Origin: Myotis daubentonii
Taxonomy: Eukaryota; Chordata; Mammalia; Chiroptera; Vespertilionidae
DNA length: 64,000 nucleotides
Direction of reading: 5' to 3'
NCBI RefSeq assembly: GCF_963259705.1
Contig: NC_081842.1
Span: 41,044,796-41,108,795 of the forward strand
Below, piece by piece: positions 33,301-43,697 of this stretch. The notes below the pieces were generated by a model. It did not search any database. It had not been told where the DNA came from and saw only the letters and a list, made by a program, of their open reading frames with translations. Both the position numbers and the translations under genes were made by a program. Positions within the stretch are counted from its first letter, which is position 1. Each line of letters starts with the position of its first letter.

Positions 33301-33515
33301 TTTTAAAAATATTTTTTTATTGATTTCAGAGAGGAAGGGAGAAGGAGAGAGATAGAAACATCAATGATGAGAGAGAATCATGGATCAGCTACCTCCTGCA
33401 TGCCCCACACTAGGGATGGAGACCACAACCCAGGCATGTGCCCTGACCAGGAATTGAACCATGACCTCCTGGTTCATAGGTCAATGCTCAACCACTGAGC
33501 CATGCCAGCTGGGCT
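33301..33515 (-). mobile_element. Ves SINE
   Basis: Antisense Ves from 'aaaaatatttttttattgatttcagagagg' to 'gagccatgccagctgggct'. Confidence 0.9.
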
Positions 33516-33799
33516 GGATATGTTTAATGGGGTATATAATTTAAAGAATAGTCTGTACTAGTAAGTTCTAGCCAGGGTAAAATGTGATGCTATTAGACAT
33601 CGAAGTATGATTACAGTCCAATGTCCACAGCCTCCCCATTATAGATAGGTACTTATACTCCCCGAGAGGAAGGAATTGTCTATACAGATAGTTGATGAAA
33701 GAACAAAGGCTAGAGCCCAAGACACCTGAATTTTGTCTTGCTCTTTTATCTATCAGTGCTTCCCGATCTGTGGTTAATCCAGATCTTTAAACGGATTTT

Positions 33800-33888
33800 T
33801 TTCTGGGGGCGGGTGTGGGGTGGAAGGGGTCAATGGGGGAAAAAGAAAAAAGGACATCTGTAATACTTTCAACAATAAAGATAAATTT
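33800..33888 (+). mobile_element. extremely 5'-truncated L1 3' end
   Basis: 'gggggcgggtgtggggtggaagggg' (the G-rich L1 3' UTR tract) is followed by 'ggacatctgtaatactttcaacaataaagataaatttt' and an A tail. Possible target duplication gattttttt/gattttttc on either side. Confidence 0.7.
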
Positions 33889-34110
33889 TAAAAAATGATT
33901 TTTTCCTAATCCTTAGTTGATTTGTACTTTTATAAAATAAAATACACATGAATTATTAGGAAAATATTGCTTTAAAAAGGAAAGCTTAATTTATTATTAA
34001 ATATAAAATTACACTGTTGGATTGCTGTAAATGTCTCCAAAGGCTTACTCCACATTTTTATACTTGTGGCTAACAAGTAGCTATCAGATCGCAAACCAGC
34101 ACTGCCCCCC

Positions 34111-34295
34111 AGACCAATAGTGAGGTCTCTGGTCCACACAAGTCTGACAGAGAAGTGGGATCTGAGTTTATAAGGGTTATGAGACTAAACAAAGTTGAGT
34201 TTAGACCAATAGTGAGGTCTCTGGTCAACACAAGTCTGAAGGAGAAGTGGGATTCTGAGTTTATAAGGGTTATGAGACTAAACAAAGTTGAGTTT
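34111..34295. repeat. tandem duplication, two units of about 92 bp
   Basis: The unit beginning 'agaccaatagtgaggtctctggtc' occurs at 34111-34202 and again at 34203-34295 with only a few differences. Units are perfectly adjacent. I do not recognise the parent sequence. Confidence 0.9.
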
Positions 34296-34331
34296 AGCTC
34301 AGTTGGGCTACCAAAGAGAATGATGGCACTC

Positions 34332-34524
34332 TTTTATTTTAAATATGTTTTTACTGATTTCAGAGAGGGAGAGAGAGATGGAAACATTGAGTAACTGCCT
34401 CCTACATGCCTCCTACTAGGGATTGAGCCTGCAAACCCGGGCATGTGCCCTGACTGGGAATCGAACCAGAGACCTCCTGGTTCATGGACCAATGCTCAAC
34501 CAACTGAACCACACAGGCTGGGCA
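34332..34524 (-). mobile_element. Ves SINE
   Basis: Antisense Ves, slightly shortened in the CT-rich region, ending 'caactgaaccacacaggctgggc'. Confidence 0.9.
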
Positions 34525-35703
34525 CCAATTACTATTTTAATCTCTAGTAAAGTATCCTTTGCACTGCTCCCTCTAGTGCATGGGAGGTCTTACATCACAA
34601 CTGGACCGAAAGGGGCCCTTTGAAGGATTTTCTTCATAAAGAAAAAAATCCCAGTAAACTCTGCCAGAACAGTTAGTGGCCATCCTAAATTTTAGTGCCT
34701 AGGTTATTGGACATGTTCCATATATGGCCTGGCAGTTGGCAGGCTTCTCAGTTCAGTATTCCTGCCTGCCAAGAGAAAGACAGGTATGACTCTTTGCTTG
34801 CTCATTCTAGCCCTCTGTAAGGAAGTAAAAAAAAAAAAAAAAAGACTTCAAACACTGCTTACTGTATTAGCACTGGAGGGAAAGAGCTGAATGCACTTAC
34901 ACAATCCAAGGTATACTTGCATAATCTGCTGGAGGAAACAGCAGAGTGACATTTGCACCTAATCCTTCATGTGGCTGTGACTAAGACTGCAAACAGCAGA
35001 GGGAAAGCACATGGTTGCCTGGTACTTGGGGGCAAATGAAAGTTATTTGGTAGGTACGGGGCACTTGTAATAATAACACCTTTCCCCCCCCTATAATCCT
35101 CAAATAGAGACACAATAATAACCCAATTGATGGCAGAGCTGGGATGCAAGGAATAGGACCCGGGGCTTTAGAGGAGATGTAAGGTGATGGGAGGAGCAAG
35201 AAGTTAAGGGGCAGAATGTCACAAGGACACAAAACCATGTGGATCTGGCAGAATAGGGTTGTGCTTATTTTACACAAGTGACGCTGAGGCTTCTGTACTG
35301 GCATCCTGTCACATCTTATATGTGGTATTTCCTTGTTCCTCATTCAGATGAGAAAGGAGGAGGGCAGTGGCCCCGGTGTAACTCAGCAATGTGAAAAGCA
35401 GATGTTAGCAACTCATCATACAGGTATCCTCATTCTGCCTTTAGCCATTTCAATTCCAACTGCTCCGTCTTCTTGCTGCTCTCGGGAATGCCCATGTTCT
35501 TTAATGGTAGAATGATGGCATTGGGGGACAAGCATTAAGATTTTGGCTTTCTTGGCATTTACCATTAGTGTCCTTTAGGACTCTAATATTTGTGTATTTC
35601 TTGTGTAAACCCAAGCTAGCTGTCACTCACCAACTATTTTGACTGGAAGAAACCCCATAGGGACTCCTTGTCTGCCATTCCAGGCACACCTGAATGGATT
35701 GGG
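34525..35703. other. stretch without a recognised gene
   Basis: No gene recognised. An A-run lies at 34828-34845. Opposing open frames near 34981-35515 overlap on both strands and show no family resemblance. Confidence 0.4.
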
Positions 35704-35718
35704 TCATCATCATTTTTT

Positions 35719-35931
35719 TAAAAAAATATATTTTATTGATTTTTTACAGAGAGAAAGGGAGAGAGATAGAGAGTTAGAAACATCGATGAGAGAGAAACAT
35801 CGATCAGCTGCCTCCTGCACATCTCCCACTGGGGATGTGCCCGCAACCCAGGTACATGCCCTTGACCGGAATCGAACCTGGGACCTTTCCGCAGGCCAAC
35901 GCTCTATCCACTGAGCCAAACTGGTTTCGGC
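35719..35931 (-). mobile_element. Ves SINE with target duplication
   Basis: Antisense Ves flanked by catcatcatttttt (from 35705 and from 35932). Confidence 0.95.
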
Positions 35932-36305
35932 CATCATCATTTTTTTGATCGTCCCCAATCTACGCCTCCAAATACAATGCTCTCACACCAAACACCCCTC
36001 CCCAACCCCACTCTACCTAGGTGGTTATCCAAGACAGAAACGACATAGGGGACACCATGTCTACTTCCTTTTCTTCATTCTGTCTCCATACCCATGTTCA
36101 ATCAATCGCAGTCTTATCGACTAATCCTTTATATGTTTTTGATTGCTACTGCCTAATTTTTTTCCTTCATTATATCTTGCCTGAACTATTACACTTCCTC
36201 CCCCCACCTCCCATCCCCACACACCTGTTTCACCACCTCCATTTTTCTCCCCCTCAGATCCAACATTTTCATAGTCACCAGAAAAACCATCTAGGGCAAT
36301 AGCTC

Positions 36306-36538
36306 TGCCCTAGCTGGTTTGGCTCAGTGGATAGAGTGTTGGCCTGTGGACTGAAGGGTCCCGGGTTTGATTCTGGTGAAGAGCACATGCCTGGGTTGTG
36401 GGCTTGACCCCCAGTAGGGGGAGTGCAGGAGGCAGCTGATCAATGATTCTCTCTTATCGTTGATGTTTCTATCTCTCTCTTCCTCTCCCTTTCTTTCTGG
36501 AATCAATAAACATATATTTAAAAAATAAAATGAAATAA
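36306..36538 (+). mobile_element. Ves SINE
   Basis: Complete Ves with an approximate target duplication (gcaatagctctg / gcaacagctctg). Confidence 0.9.
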
Positions 36539-36865
36539 AGCAACAGCTCTGACCATGTTGCTCTCAAAATTAAAAACTGTCCAACAGCTCCTCAGAGTTA
36601 GGAAAATAGGGCCCTGGGTTTTGCATGGTGATGAAGCTTTCTTAGATCTGTGTTCTGCTCACCTCTGTAGAGTGTTCTCTCTAGACTCTTTGCTGATGCT
36701 CTGTGACACAGGGGACCTGGAATTGCCTGGTGCACCTGCTACTCTACCCCTCCTTTGCGTATCTTATCCCCTTCCTGCCAGGCTGCTTTGGCTCATGTGT
36801 TGTTCCTAACACCCCTAGACTGGGTGTGGGAGCTCTATGATCCACTATTTTATATATATTTTTGT

Positions 36866-37099
36866 TTTTTATCCTCACCTGAGGATATTTTTCCATTGAT
36901 TTTTAGAGACAGTGGAAGAGAGACAGAAATATCAATGTGAGAGAAATGCATTGATTGGTTGCCTCTTGCACGAGACCCAAGCAGGGCCCTGGCTGGGGAG
37001 GAGCCTGCAATGGAGGTATGTGCCCTTGACCGGGATCAAACCTGGGCCCCTTTGGTCCATAGGCCGATGCTCTATCCACTGAGCCAAACCAGCTAGGGC
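36866..37099 (-). mobile_element. Ves SINE, palindromic-tail subtype
   Basis: Antisense copy beginning with 'atcctcacctgaggatattttt', the self-complementary tail, and ending 'ccaaaccagctagggc'. Confidence 0.9.
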
Positions 37100-37404
37100 C
37101 CTCTATTATATTTTAAAGAAATTATTTGTACAGAGTTCATCTATCTGGTAGGCTGTGAAGTCCTTGAGGGCAGAGTTTGTGTTTTCTTTAACTCTGTGTC
37201 CTTAGAGCATTGTTTAATATTCAATGCTTACTAGGTTCTCAAGTAGTATTCACTGAGGTGAGTGGAATTCCTGTTTTTCCTCATTTCCTTATTTTATGTT
37301 TATTCCTCTGCATGAGCCAAGTAAACCAAGGGAAAAAATATATATATAATTTGCTTGTAAGAAATGATGGTAAAGAGGAAAAGCAGTTGTAGTGAAAACA
37401 GTAT

Positions 37405-37440
37405 GTGTGTGGGGGGGAGGGAGGGTTAGGGGGTAGGGAT
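37405..37440 (+). other. G-rich tract, potential G-quadruplex
   Basis: A TG run merges into four closely spaced G runs (seven, three, three and five G). Confidence 0.5.
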
Positions 37441-37559
37441 GCTGACAGAATGAGTTTACATGGAATCTGTGTGCCCTTAATAAATTTAGATGTCATCGGA
37501 GACTTCAATTATTCTGTGTTGTTATTTGGGTTTATTAGTAACAAGTAATAATTATATAA

Positions 37560-37740
37560 TATTTAAAAAGTATTTTCTCTTTATTATCTCATTTGAGTTT
37601 CACAATAGCTACATAATGTCACTCTCCTCATTTTAGAGATGAGGAAACAGAAAAATTAAATGCTTTGCCCAACATCACTTAGCCAGTTGGCTGAGTACCA
37701 GTCTAATGTAAGATCTAATGCTTTTACTGCTCCATGATAC
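37560..37740 (-). repeat. MIR SINE
   Basis: Antisense MIR: 'tttattatctcatttgagtttcacaatagc...cattttagagatgaggaaacagaaaaattaaatgctttgcccaacatcac'. Confidence 0.9.
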
Positions 37741-38441
37741 TGAAACCTCTTTACAGTTGAGGCTAGAATGATGAGACCTCTGCCACTTGGCATGTAGAAA
37801 AATCATAGGGAATTGAAGTGAGGGAATATTTTTGTCTTGTTCTTTTTTTTTTTTTTTTTGACTGGTAATAGCAAAGGAGACCTTAACAGCATGCATTTAT
37901 AGATTACCTCGGATAGTGTTTGGGACATGGTCATTGCCTAGCAAATGACATCCCCATATAAATTTTAGAATAGAGTTGACCCATGCACAACTTGGTTTGA
38001 ACTGCATGGGTCCACTTATACATGAATGTTTTTCAGTAAATAATATAAATGTAATATGCTTTTCTTAATAAAATTTTCTTTTTTTTATTTATTTTTAATT
38101 AAATCTTTATTGTTCAGATTATTACATTTGTTCCTCTTTTTTCCCCCCCCATAACTCCCCTCCTCCCAGTTCCCGCCCCACCCTCCGCCCTCACTCCCCA
38201 CCCATTGTCCTCATCCATAGGTGCACGATTTTTGTCCAGTCTCTTCCCACATCTCCCACACCCCTTTCCCCCCCAAGAATAGTCAGTCCATTCCCTTTCT
38301 ATGTCCCTGATTCTATTATAATCAACAGTTCATTCTGTTCATCAGATTATTTATTCACTTGATTCTTAGATTCACTTGTTGATAGATGCATATTTGTTGT
38401 TCATAATTTGTATCTTTACCTTTTTCTTCCTCTTCCTCTTC

Positions 38442-39290
38442 TTAAAGGATACCTTTCAGCATTTCATATAATCCTGGTTTGGTGGTGATGAACTCCTTTA
38501 GCTTTTCCTTATCTGTGAAGCTCTTTATCTGACCTTCAATTCTGAATGATAGCTTTGCTGGATAAAGTAATCTTGGTTGTAGGTTCTTGGTATTCATCAC
38601 TTTGAATATTTCTTGCCACTCCCTTCTGGCCTGCAAAGTTTCTGTTGAGAAATCAGCTGACAGTCGTATGGGTATTCCCTTGTAGGTAACTGAGTTTCTT
38701 TCTCTTGCTGTTTTTAAGATTCTCTCTTTATCTTTTGCTCTTGGCATTTTAATTATGATGTGTCTTGGTGTGGTCCTCTTTGGATTCCTTTTGTTTGGGG
38801 TTCTCCGCGCTTCTTGGACCTGTAAGTCCATTTCTTTCACCAGGTGGGGGAAGTTTTCTGTCATTATTTCTTCAAATAGGTTTTCAATATCTTGCTCTCT
38901 CTCATCTTCTGGTACCCCTATAATTCTGATGTTGGTACGCTTGAAGCTGTCCCAGAGGCTCCTTACACTATCCTCGCATTTTTGGATTCTTTTTTCATTT
39001 TGCTTTTCCGGTTGGATGTTTTTTGCTTCCTCGCATTTCAAATCATTGACTTGATTCTTGCGCTCCTCTGGTCTGCTGTCGGGCGTCTGTATAATATTCG
39101 TTATTTCAGTCCGTGTATGCTTAATTTCTAGTTGGTTCCCCAATATAAGATCGAGGGTCTTATTAGTTTTCGTGTAGAGCTCATTAAGTTTATCGGCAGC
39201 TTCTAAACAGTTCTTGAGAGACCTTAAAAGTGTGGTTCTGAACTCTATATCTTCCATTGACAATTTTGTCCTGTTTCTTTGTCTCTGCAT
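38442..39290 (-). CDS. HAL1 ORF1 protein (L1 ORF1p-like RNA-binding chaperone)
   Basis: 282 residues, shorter than the usual L1 ORF1p of about 340. The N-terminal third is heptad-like and charged (coiled coil that would trimerise). The RRM-like domain begins near 'NIRIIGVPEDEREQDIENLF' and the C-terminal domain contains 'RHIIIKMPRAKDKERILKTA' and 'PIRLSADFSTETLQARREW'. ORF1p coats element RNA and acts as a nucleic-acid chaperone. No frameshift or stop. It stands alone, with no ORF2 downstream, as in HAL1 families. Confidence 0.9.
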   Translation of the reverse strand: MQRQRNRTKLSMEDIEFRTTLLRSLKNCLEAADKLNELYTKTNKTLDLILGNQLEIKHTRTEITNIIQTPDSRPEERKNQVNDLKCEEAKNIQPEKQNEKRIQKCEDSVRSLWDSFKRTNIRIIGVPEDEREQDIENLFEEIMTENFPHLVKEMDLQVQEARRTPNKRNPKRTTPRHIIIKMPRAKDKERILKTARERNSVTYKGIPIRLSADFSTETLQARREWQEIFKVMNTKNLQPRLLYPAKLSFRIEGQIKSFTDKEKLKEFITTKPGLYEMLKGIL

Positions 39291-39455
39291 TTTGTTATGC
39301 TTCCTTGGTGCACCCCCTAGTGGTCTTTGTTCGCAGTCTTATAGTTAAATCTTGATTGTTGTAGTTAATCCCAGGGAGGGTTTGACCTCCAGGCCAAGTG
39401 GCTATGAGATTCAGCTGTGTCAGCGGTGAGAGAACTTCTGTCCTCTAGGGAGGTG

Positions 39456-39947
39456 CTAATCTAGCCTTTGCCTGAGGCTATCCGGCAAATGCCTCTGTGC
39501 AGGGCTTGGGCAGGGCGGGTCGCACAGGATCAACAGGGTGGGCCGGAGAGAGCAGTTATGGCGGCTCTCAGTCCTGTCCCCAGGGGCTCTGCCTCTCTGA
39601 GTCCCAGCACCCGCTGCAAAGCTGGGAGAGAAAGCTGCACTCGCTCTGACCGAAGCCAGACAGTCCCGCTTCTCCCGTTTGAGTATGGGTCCCCAAAGAC
39701 TCGCCTGTATCTGGAGCTCAGAGTCTGCGACTCCCTCCCGATTGAAAACAACAACCGCGCCCTCCGCCGCCAGCCCGCTCCTCGCACTCCGCACCTCAGA
39801 ATTTGACTTCAGCACTGCACCTCCTCTGAGTGTCCGTGTGCGTTTCTCTTTCCTCCTAGTTGTAGGACTTCCACTCAGCCAGTGTTCCTGTGGTTCTGGG
39901 TGATGTCCCTTCCGTTTTTTGGTTTCACTTTTGAAGTAGTTGTTCAA
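39456..39947 (-). CDS. upstream open frame in the HAL1 5' UTR
   Basis: A 163-codon frame starts 53 bases from the element's 5' end and runs through most of the 5' UTR in the same orientation as ORF1. It is basic and Arg/Ser/Pro-rich, with no recognised domain. It may be chance in GC-rich DNA or a genuine leader ORF. Codon conservation across copies would decide. Confidence 0.3.
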   Translation of the reverse strand: MNNYFKSETKKRKGHHPEPQEHWLSGSPTTRRKEKRTRTLRGGAVLKSNSEVRSARSGLAAEGAVVVFNREGVADSELQIQASLWGPILKREKRDCLASVRASAAFSPSFAAGAGTQRGRAPGDRTESRHNCSLRPTLLILCDPPCPSPAQRHLPDSLRQRLD

Positions 39948-39974
39948 AGCAGCAAACTCCGGCGTTAACCTATG

Positions 39975-39986
39975 CCGCCATCTTGG
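39975..39986 (-). promoter_or_regulatory. YY1-like motif at the HAL1 5' end
   Basis: CCAAGATGGCGG on the minus strand, 14 bases into the element. In L1 5' UTRs a YY1 site at this position sets the transcription start (established for human L1). The same 12-mer occurs in two Helitron modules of this window. Confidence 0.65.
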
Positions 39987-40639
39987 TTCTCTCGAAATCC
40001 AATAAAATTTTCTTTAACTTACTTTATTGTAAGAATATGGTATATAATACATATAACATATGCAATATGTGTTAATCACATCATCCTGTCCACCAAAAGG
40101 TTGTGGGTTTGATTCCCAATCTGGCCCTTGAGACTTTCTTTTTGTCTCATGGATTATGTAGTATTTGGATGTGTGTTGTGTAGTTCCTAAGTGTTTGGAG
40201 ATTTTCCTGTTATAGTTCTGTTATTGATTTGCAGTTTGATTACATTTTGGTTGGAGAACACACATGAAACGTAATTGTTTCAATTATTTAAAAATGTGGA
40301 TTTTTTTATTTTTTAGGCCCAGGATATGGCCTACCTTGGTATGGGCATATGAAAAAAAATGTATTTTGCTGTTGTTGGGTGGAGTGTTCTATAAATGATG
40401 ATTAGAAACTGTTAGCTGATGGTGTTGTTGAGGTCTTCTGTATCTTTGCTGACTTTCTGTATATCAGTTGTTGAGAGAGAGAGGGTGCTGAAGTCTCCAA
40501 CTATAATTGCAAATTTGTCTATTTCACTTTTCAGTTTTATCAGTTTTGCCTCATATATTTTGCAGTTCTGTTGTTTCATGATATACATTTAGGATTGCTA
40601 TCTTTTCTTAGTGGATTGAGCCTTTATCATTATATAATG

Positions 40640-41117
40640 CTAGTGCCCCGGTGCACGGATTTGTGCACATTGAAAGGAAATAAATTAGAAGGTGGCCGGC
40701 AGGGCAGGACTGGGTGAGATGGGCTGGACACGCCCTGGAGCCAACCTCCCATGGTCCCTCCCCAGCTGGCTGCACCTGGGGTGGCGCTGTGGCTCAAAGG
40801 GCGTCTGCAGAGTGAGTGGGGTCCCTCCCGCAGGTGGGGATCCTTTGGCCTGACCTGCACGGATCGGGCCGAAACTGGCTCTCCAACATCCCCCAACAGG
40901 TCCCAGATTGCAAGAGGGCAGTTCTTGGGTGACGCATCCCAGAATTGGTCTCCCTCCTCTCTGTTCTGGGGTGCATCACCCGAGAACTGCCGTTGCCAAG
41001 TCACCGCAGCTTGGCAGCTCCTGAGTTGAGTGCCTGCCCCCTGGTGGTCAGTGTGTGTCATACCTACCAGCCAGTCGAGTGGTTGCATGGTTGCTTAGCC
41101 TTATATATATATATAGA
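40640..41117 (-). mobile_element. Helitron module 3 of array A
   Basis: Starts TCTATATATATAT immediately after the CTAG of module 2 and ends with the hairpin 'gtgcacaaatccgtgcac' and CTAG. Near its 5' end lies an exact TGACCACCAGGGGGCA. The base after the final CTAG is C rather than the usual T. Confidence 0.85.
41035..41050 (-). promoter_or_regulatory. CTCF-core-like motif in Helitron module 3
   Basis: TGACCACCAGGGGGCA on the minus strand. It matches all 16 positions of the core consensus YGRCCASYAGRKGGCR. Binding is untested. Confidence 0.6.
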
Positions 41118-41586
41118 CTAGAGGCCCAGTGCACAAAAATTTGTGCACTCTCGGGGAGGGGGGTGTCCCTCAGCCTGGCCTGTGCCCTCTCGCAGTCTGG
41201 GACCCCTCGGGGGATGTCCACCTGCTGGCTTAGGCCCACTTCCCCGGGGGATCGGGCCTAAGCTGGCAGTCAGACATCCCTCTGGCAGCCTGGGAGCCCT
41301 CAGGGGATGTCCACTTACCAGTGGGAAGCAGGCTTAAGCTGCAGTTGGACATCCTTAGTGCTGCTGAGGAGGCAGGAGAGGCTCCCACCACCACTGCTGT
41401 ACTGGCAGCTGTCAGCCTGGCCTGTGGCTGAGCAGAGCTCCCCCTGTGGGAGCACACTGACCGCCAGGGGTAGCTCCTGCATTGAGTGTTTGCCCCCTGG
41501 TGGTCAGTGTGTGTCATAGTGACCAGTCATTCCCAGTCTTTCTGCTGTTATGGTCAATTTGCATATTACCCTTTTATTATATAGGA
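41118..41586 (-). mobile_element. Helitron module 2 of array A
   Basis: Starts TCCTATATAATAAAAGG with an octamer ATGCAAAT nearby and ends 'gtgcacaaatttttgtgcactgggcctctag'. Contains an inverted pair of CTCF-like motifs (41491-41506 minus, about 41458-41472 plus). Confidence 0.85.
41491..41506 (-). promoter_or_regulatory. CTCF-core-like motif in Helitron module 2
   Basis: A second exact TGACCACCAGGGGGCA on the minus strand. A weaker inverted partner (TGACCGCCAGGGGTA, plus strand, about 41458-41472) lies about 20 bases to the left. Confidence 0.6.
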
Positions 41587-41604
41587 GGATAGAGGCCTGG
41601 TGCA

Positions 41605-41990
41605 CCGGTGGGGGCTGGCTGGTTTGCCCTGAAAAGTGTCCTGGATCAGGGTGGGGGTCCCGCTGGGGTGTCTGGACAGCCTGGGTGAGGGGCTTATGGG
41701 TGTTTGCAGGCTGGCCACACTCCCTTCAGGGTGGGGGACCCTGCTGGGGTGCCTGGCCAGCCTGGGTAAGTGGCTGATGGCTGCTTTCAGGTTGGCCACA
41801 CCCCTTCAGGGTGGGAATCCCCACTGGGGTGCCTGACCAGTCTGGGCGAGGGGCTGATGGCAGTTTGCAGGCTGGCCAAGCCCCCCAGTGGGGACCCTTA
41901 CCCCATGGGGGTGTGGTCAGCCTGAGTGAGGGGCTGAGGGCTGTTTGCAGGCTGGCCATGGCCCCCAGTGACAAAAACTCCCAGCCCCTC
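41605..41990 (-). repeat. 80-bp tandem repeat within Helitron module 1
   Basis: Units recur at about 80-81 bp (marker 'caggctggcca' at about 41707, 41788, 41868 and 41948). The corresponding module in the 48-kb array has only one unit. Confidence 0.8.
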
Positions 41991-42174
41991 CTTTTTTTCT
42001 TTTCAGCAGGAGGCCAGGGTGGCTAAAGCAGGTATCTGGGATTTATTTATCTTCTATAATTGAAACTTTGTAGCCTTGAGCAGAACCCAGGGCGGGCCAG
42101 GGTGGGTTGGAAGTTTGGCTTCCTCCATCGCTGGGGGCAACCCAAGCCTCCTGCTCGCTCCAGCTTCTTGGCCT

Positions 42175-42186
42175 CCGCCATCTTGG
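42175..42186 (-). promoter_or_regulatory. YY1-like motif in Helitron module 1 (array A)
   Basis: CCAAGATGGCGG on the minus strand, identical to the 12-mer at the HAL1 5' end and in array B. Confidence 0.55.
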
Positions 42187-42474
42187 TTGGGTTAATTTGC
42201 ATACTCAATCCTGATTGGCTGGTGGGTGTGGCGTGTGGGTGTAGTGGAGGTACGGTCAGTTTGCATGTTTCTCTTTTATTAGATAGGATAGCTCTCTGTC
42301 TGTGGTAATTTTTTTACTCTGAAATCTACTTTATCTGATAGTAATATAGCCAATCCTGCTTTCCTTTGATTAATGTTTACAACTTATATCTTTCAACCTG
42401 GCCATATTATTATATTTGAAGAGAGTTTCTTATAGACAGCATGTAATTGGGTTATGTTTTGTTTGTTTGTTTTT

Positions 42475-42535
42475 TTAAATGTTTTTAAATGTAATTTTAT
42501 TGATTTCAAAGAGGAAAGAAGAGGGAGATGGAGGG

Positions 42536-42572
<37 letters not shown>

Positions 42573-42690
42573 CAATGATGAAAGAGTAATTGGCTGCTTC
42601 CTGCACACCCTCTGCTGGGGATCTAGCCCACAACCTGGGCATATGCCCTGACCAGGAATCAAACCATGACCTTCTGGTTCATAGGTCCAT
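42475..42690 (-). mobile_element. Ves SINE, head truncated
   Basis: Antisense Ves with a (GA)n expansion (about 42536-42569). Its last part stops at 'cataggtccatgctgg', so the 5' few bases of the head are missing or altered. Confidence 0.85.
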
Positions 42691-43092
42691 GCTGGTTCAA
42701 GTAGGGTTGATAGTAACAAATTCTCTTAGTTTCTCTTCATCTGAGAATATCTTGATTTTTCTTCATTTCTCAAGGATATTTTTACTGAGCATAGGATTCT
42801 AGATTAAGATATTCTTTCAGCTCTTGGAAAATAGAGTCGCTTTCTTCTTGCCTCTATGGTTTCCAGTGAGAAATCTGTTGTCATTCTAATTGTTTTTCCC
42901 ATATAGGTAAGGCATTACTTTTCTCTGGCTGATTTCAATATTTTTTTCTTAGTTTTCAGGAGTTTAATTATGATGTATCCTGACATGTATTTCTTTGGAT
43001 TTATTCTGTTTGGAGTTTGCTCAGTTTCTTGAACCTATACCTATTCCCAAATATGGTAAGTTTTTAGTCACTCTTTTTGTTTGTTTGTTTGT

Positions 43093-43307
43093 TTTAAATG
43101 TTTTTATTGATTTTTTTAGAGAGGAAGGGAGAGTTATATATATAGAGAAACATCAATAAGAGAAGAACATCACCAATCGGCTGCCTCCTGCATGTCCCCT
43201 ACTGGGTATTGAGCCCAAAACGTGGGCATGTGCACTGATCAGGAGTTGAACTGGTAACCTCTTGGTTCCTGGGTTGATGCTTAACCACTGAACCACACTG
43301 GCCAGGC
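43093..43307 (-). mobile_element. Ves SINE
   Basis: Antisense Ves after a (TTTG)n stretch. Short approximate duplication agtca at both sides. Confidence 0.9.
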
Positions 43308-43333
43308 TAGTCATTATTTCTTGAGTACTTTTA

Positions 43334-43533
43334 AAAAATATATATTTTTATTGATTCCAGAGAGGAAGGGAGATGGAGATAGAAACATCAATGATGAAAG
43401 AGAATCATTGATTGACTGCCTTCTGCATACATCTACTGGGATCGAACCCACAACCCAGGCAGATCAGAATCAAATCTGGGACCCTTCAGTCTGCAGGCCG
43501 ATGCTCTATCCACTGAGCAAAACCAGCTAGCGC
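43334..43533 (-). mobile_element. Ves SINE
   Basis: Antisense Ves with a short deletion between the 'acaacccaggcag' and 'atcagaatcaaatctggg' parts. Approximate target duplication gagtactttt/gaggactttt. Confidence 0.9.
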
Positions 43534-43697
43534 TCTCTGAGGACTTTTACAGCCCTGCCTTCTTTCTCCTCTCCTCCTGGAATTGTGATACAAATATTAT
43601 AAATTTTGGTATGCTCCAAAGGTCTTTAAGGTTCTGTTCTTTTTTAAAATTGTCTTTAAGTCTTTTTTCCTCTCTGTTGTTCAGATTGGGCAATTTC

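Larger units (their letters stand above)
36030..37280 (+). repeat. L2 LINE split by two Ves SINEs
   Basis: Diverged L2 sense phrases occur before, between and after the SINEs at 36306 and 36866. These end in 'ctgtgaagtccttgagggcagagtttgtg' and 'ccttagagcattgtttaatattcaatgc', the L2 3' end. Confidence 0.65.
38082..40000 (-). mobile_element. full-length HAL1 (half-LINE) retrotransposon
   Basis: A 1.9-kb insertion between exact 15-bp direct repeats (aataaaattttcttt at 38067-38081 and 40001-40015). In element order: a 5' UTR of about 0.7 kb starting near a CCAAGATGGCGG motif, an intact ORF1, and a G-rich 3' UTR with AATAAA and an A-rich tail. No ORF2 (endonuclease/reverse transcriptase) is present or remnant. 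HAL1 elements are L1-derived ORF1-only families that depend on L1 enzymes (established knowledge). The intact ORF and exact duplications argue for a comparatively recent insertion. Confidence 0.9.
37971..40085. repeat. old DNA-transposon-like repeat interrupted by HAL1
   Basis: 'gagttgacccatgcacaacttggtttgaactgcatgggtccacttatac' lies left of the HAL1. 'tactttattgtaagaatatggtatataatacatataacatatgc' lies right of it. I recognise these as parts of one common mammalian repeat, but cannot name the family securely. Confidence 0.5.
40640..42288 (-). mobile_element. tandem array of three Helitron modules (HeliBat-like)
   Basis: On the minus strand the array begins TCCTATCTAATAAAAG after an A and ends CTAG. 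Inside, two more 5' ends (TCCTATATAATAAAAGG and TCTATATATATAT) follow directly on a preceding 3' end, giving three head-to-tail modules. Each outer end has Helitron hallmarks (TC start, 3' hairpin GTGCAC...GTGCAC, CTAG). No Rep/helicase gene is present, so all are nonautonomous. The L1 ORF2 region continues on both sides. Confidence 0.85.
41589..42288 (-). mobile_element. Helitron module 1 of array A
   Basis: Starts TCCTATCTAATAAAAGAG, carries octamer and YY1-like motifs, and holds four to five copies of an 80-bp tandem repeat. It ends 'gtgcaccaggcctctat' without CTAG, joined by two bases to module 2. Confidence 0.8.
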
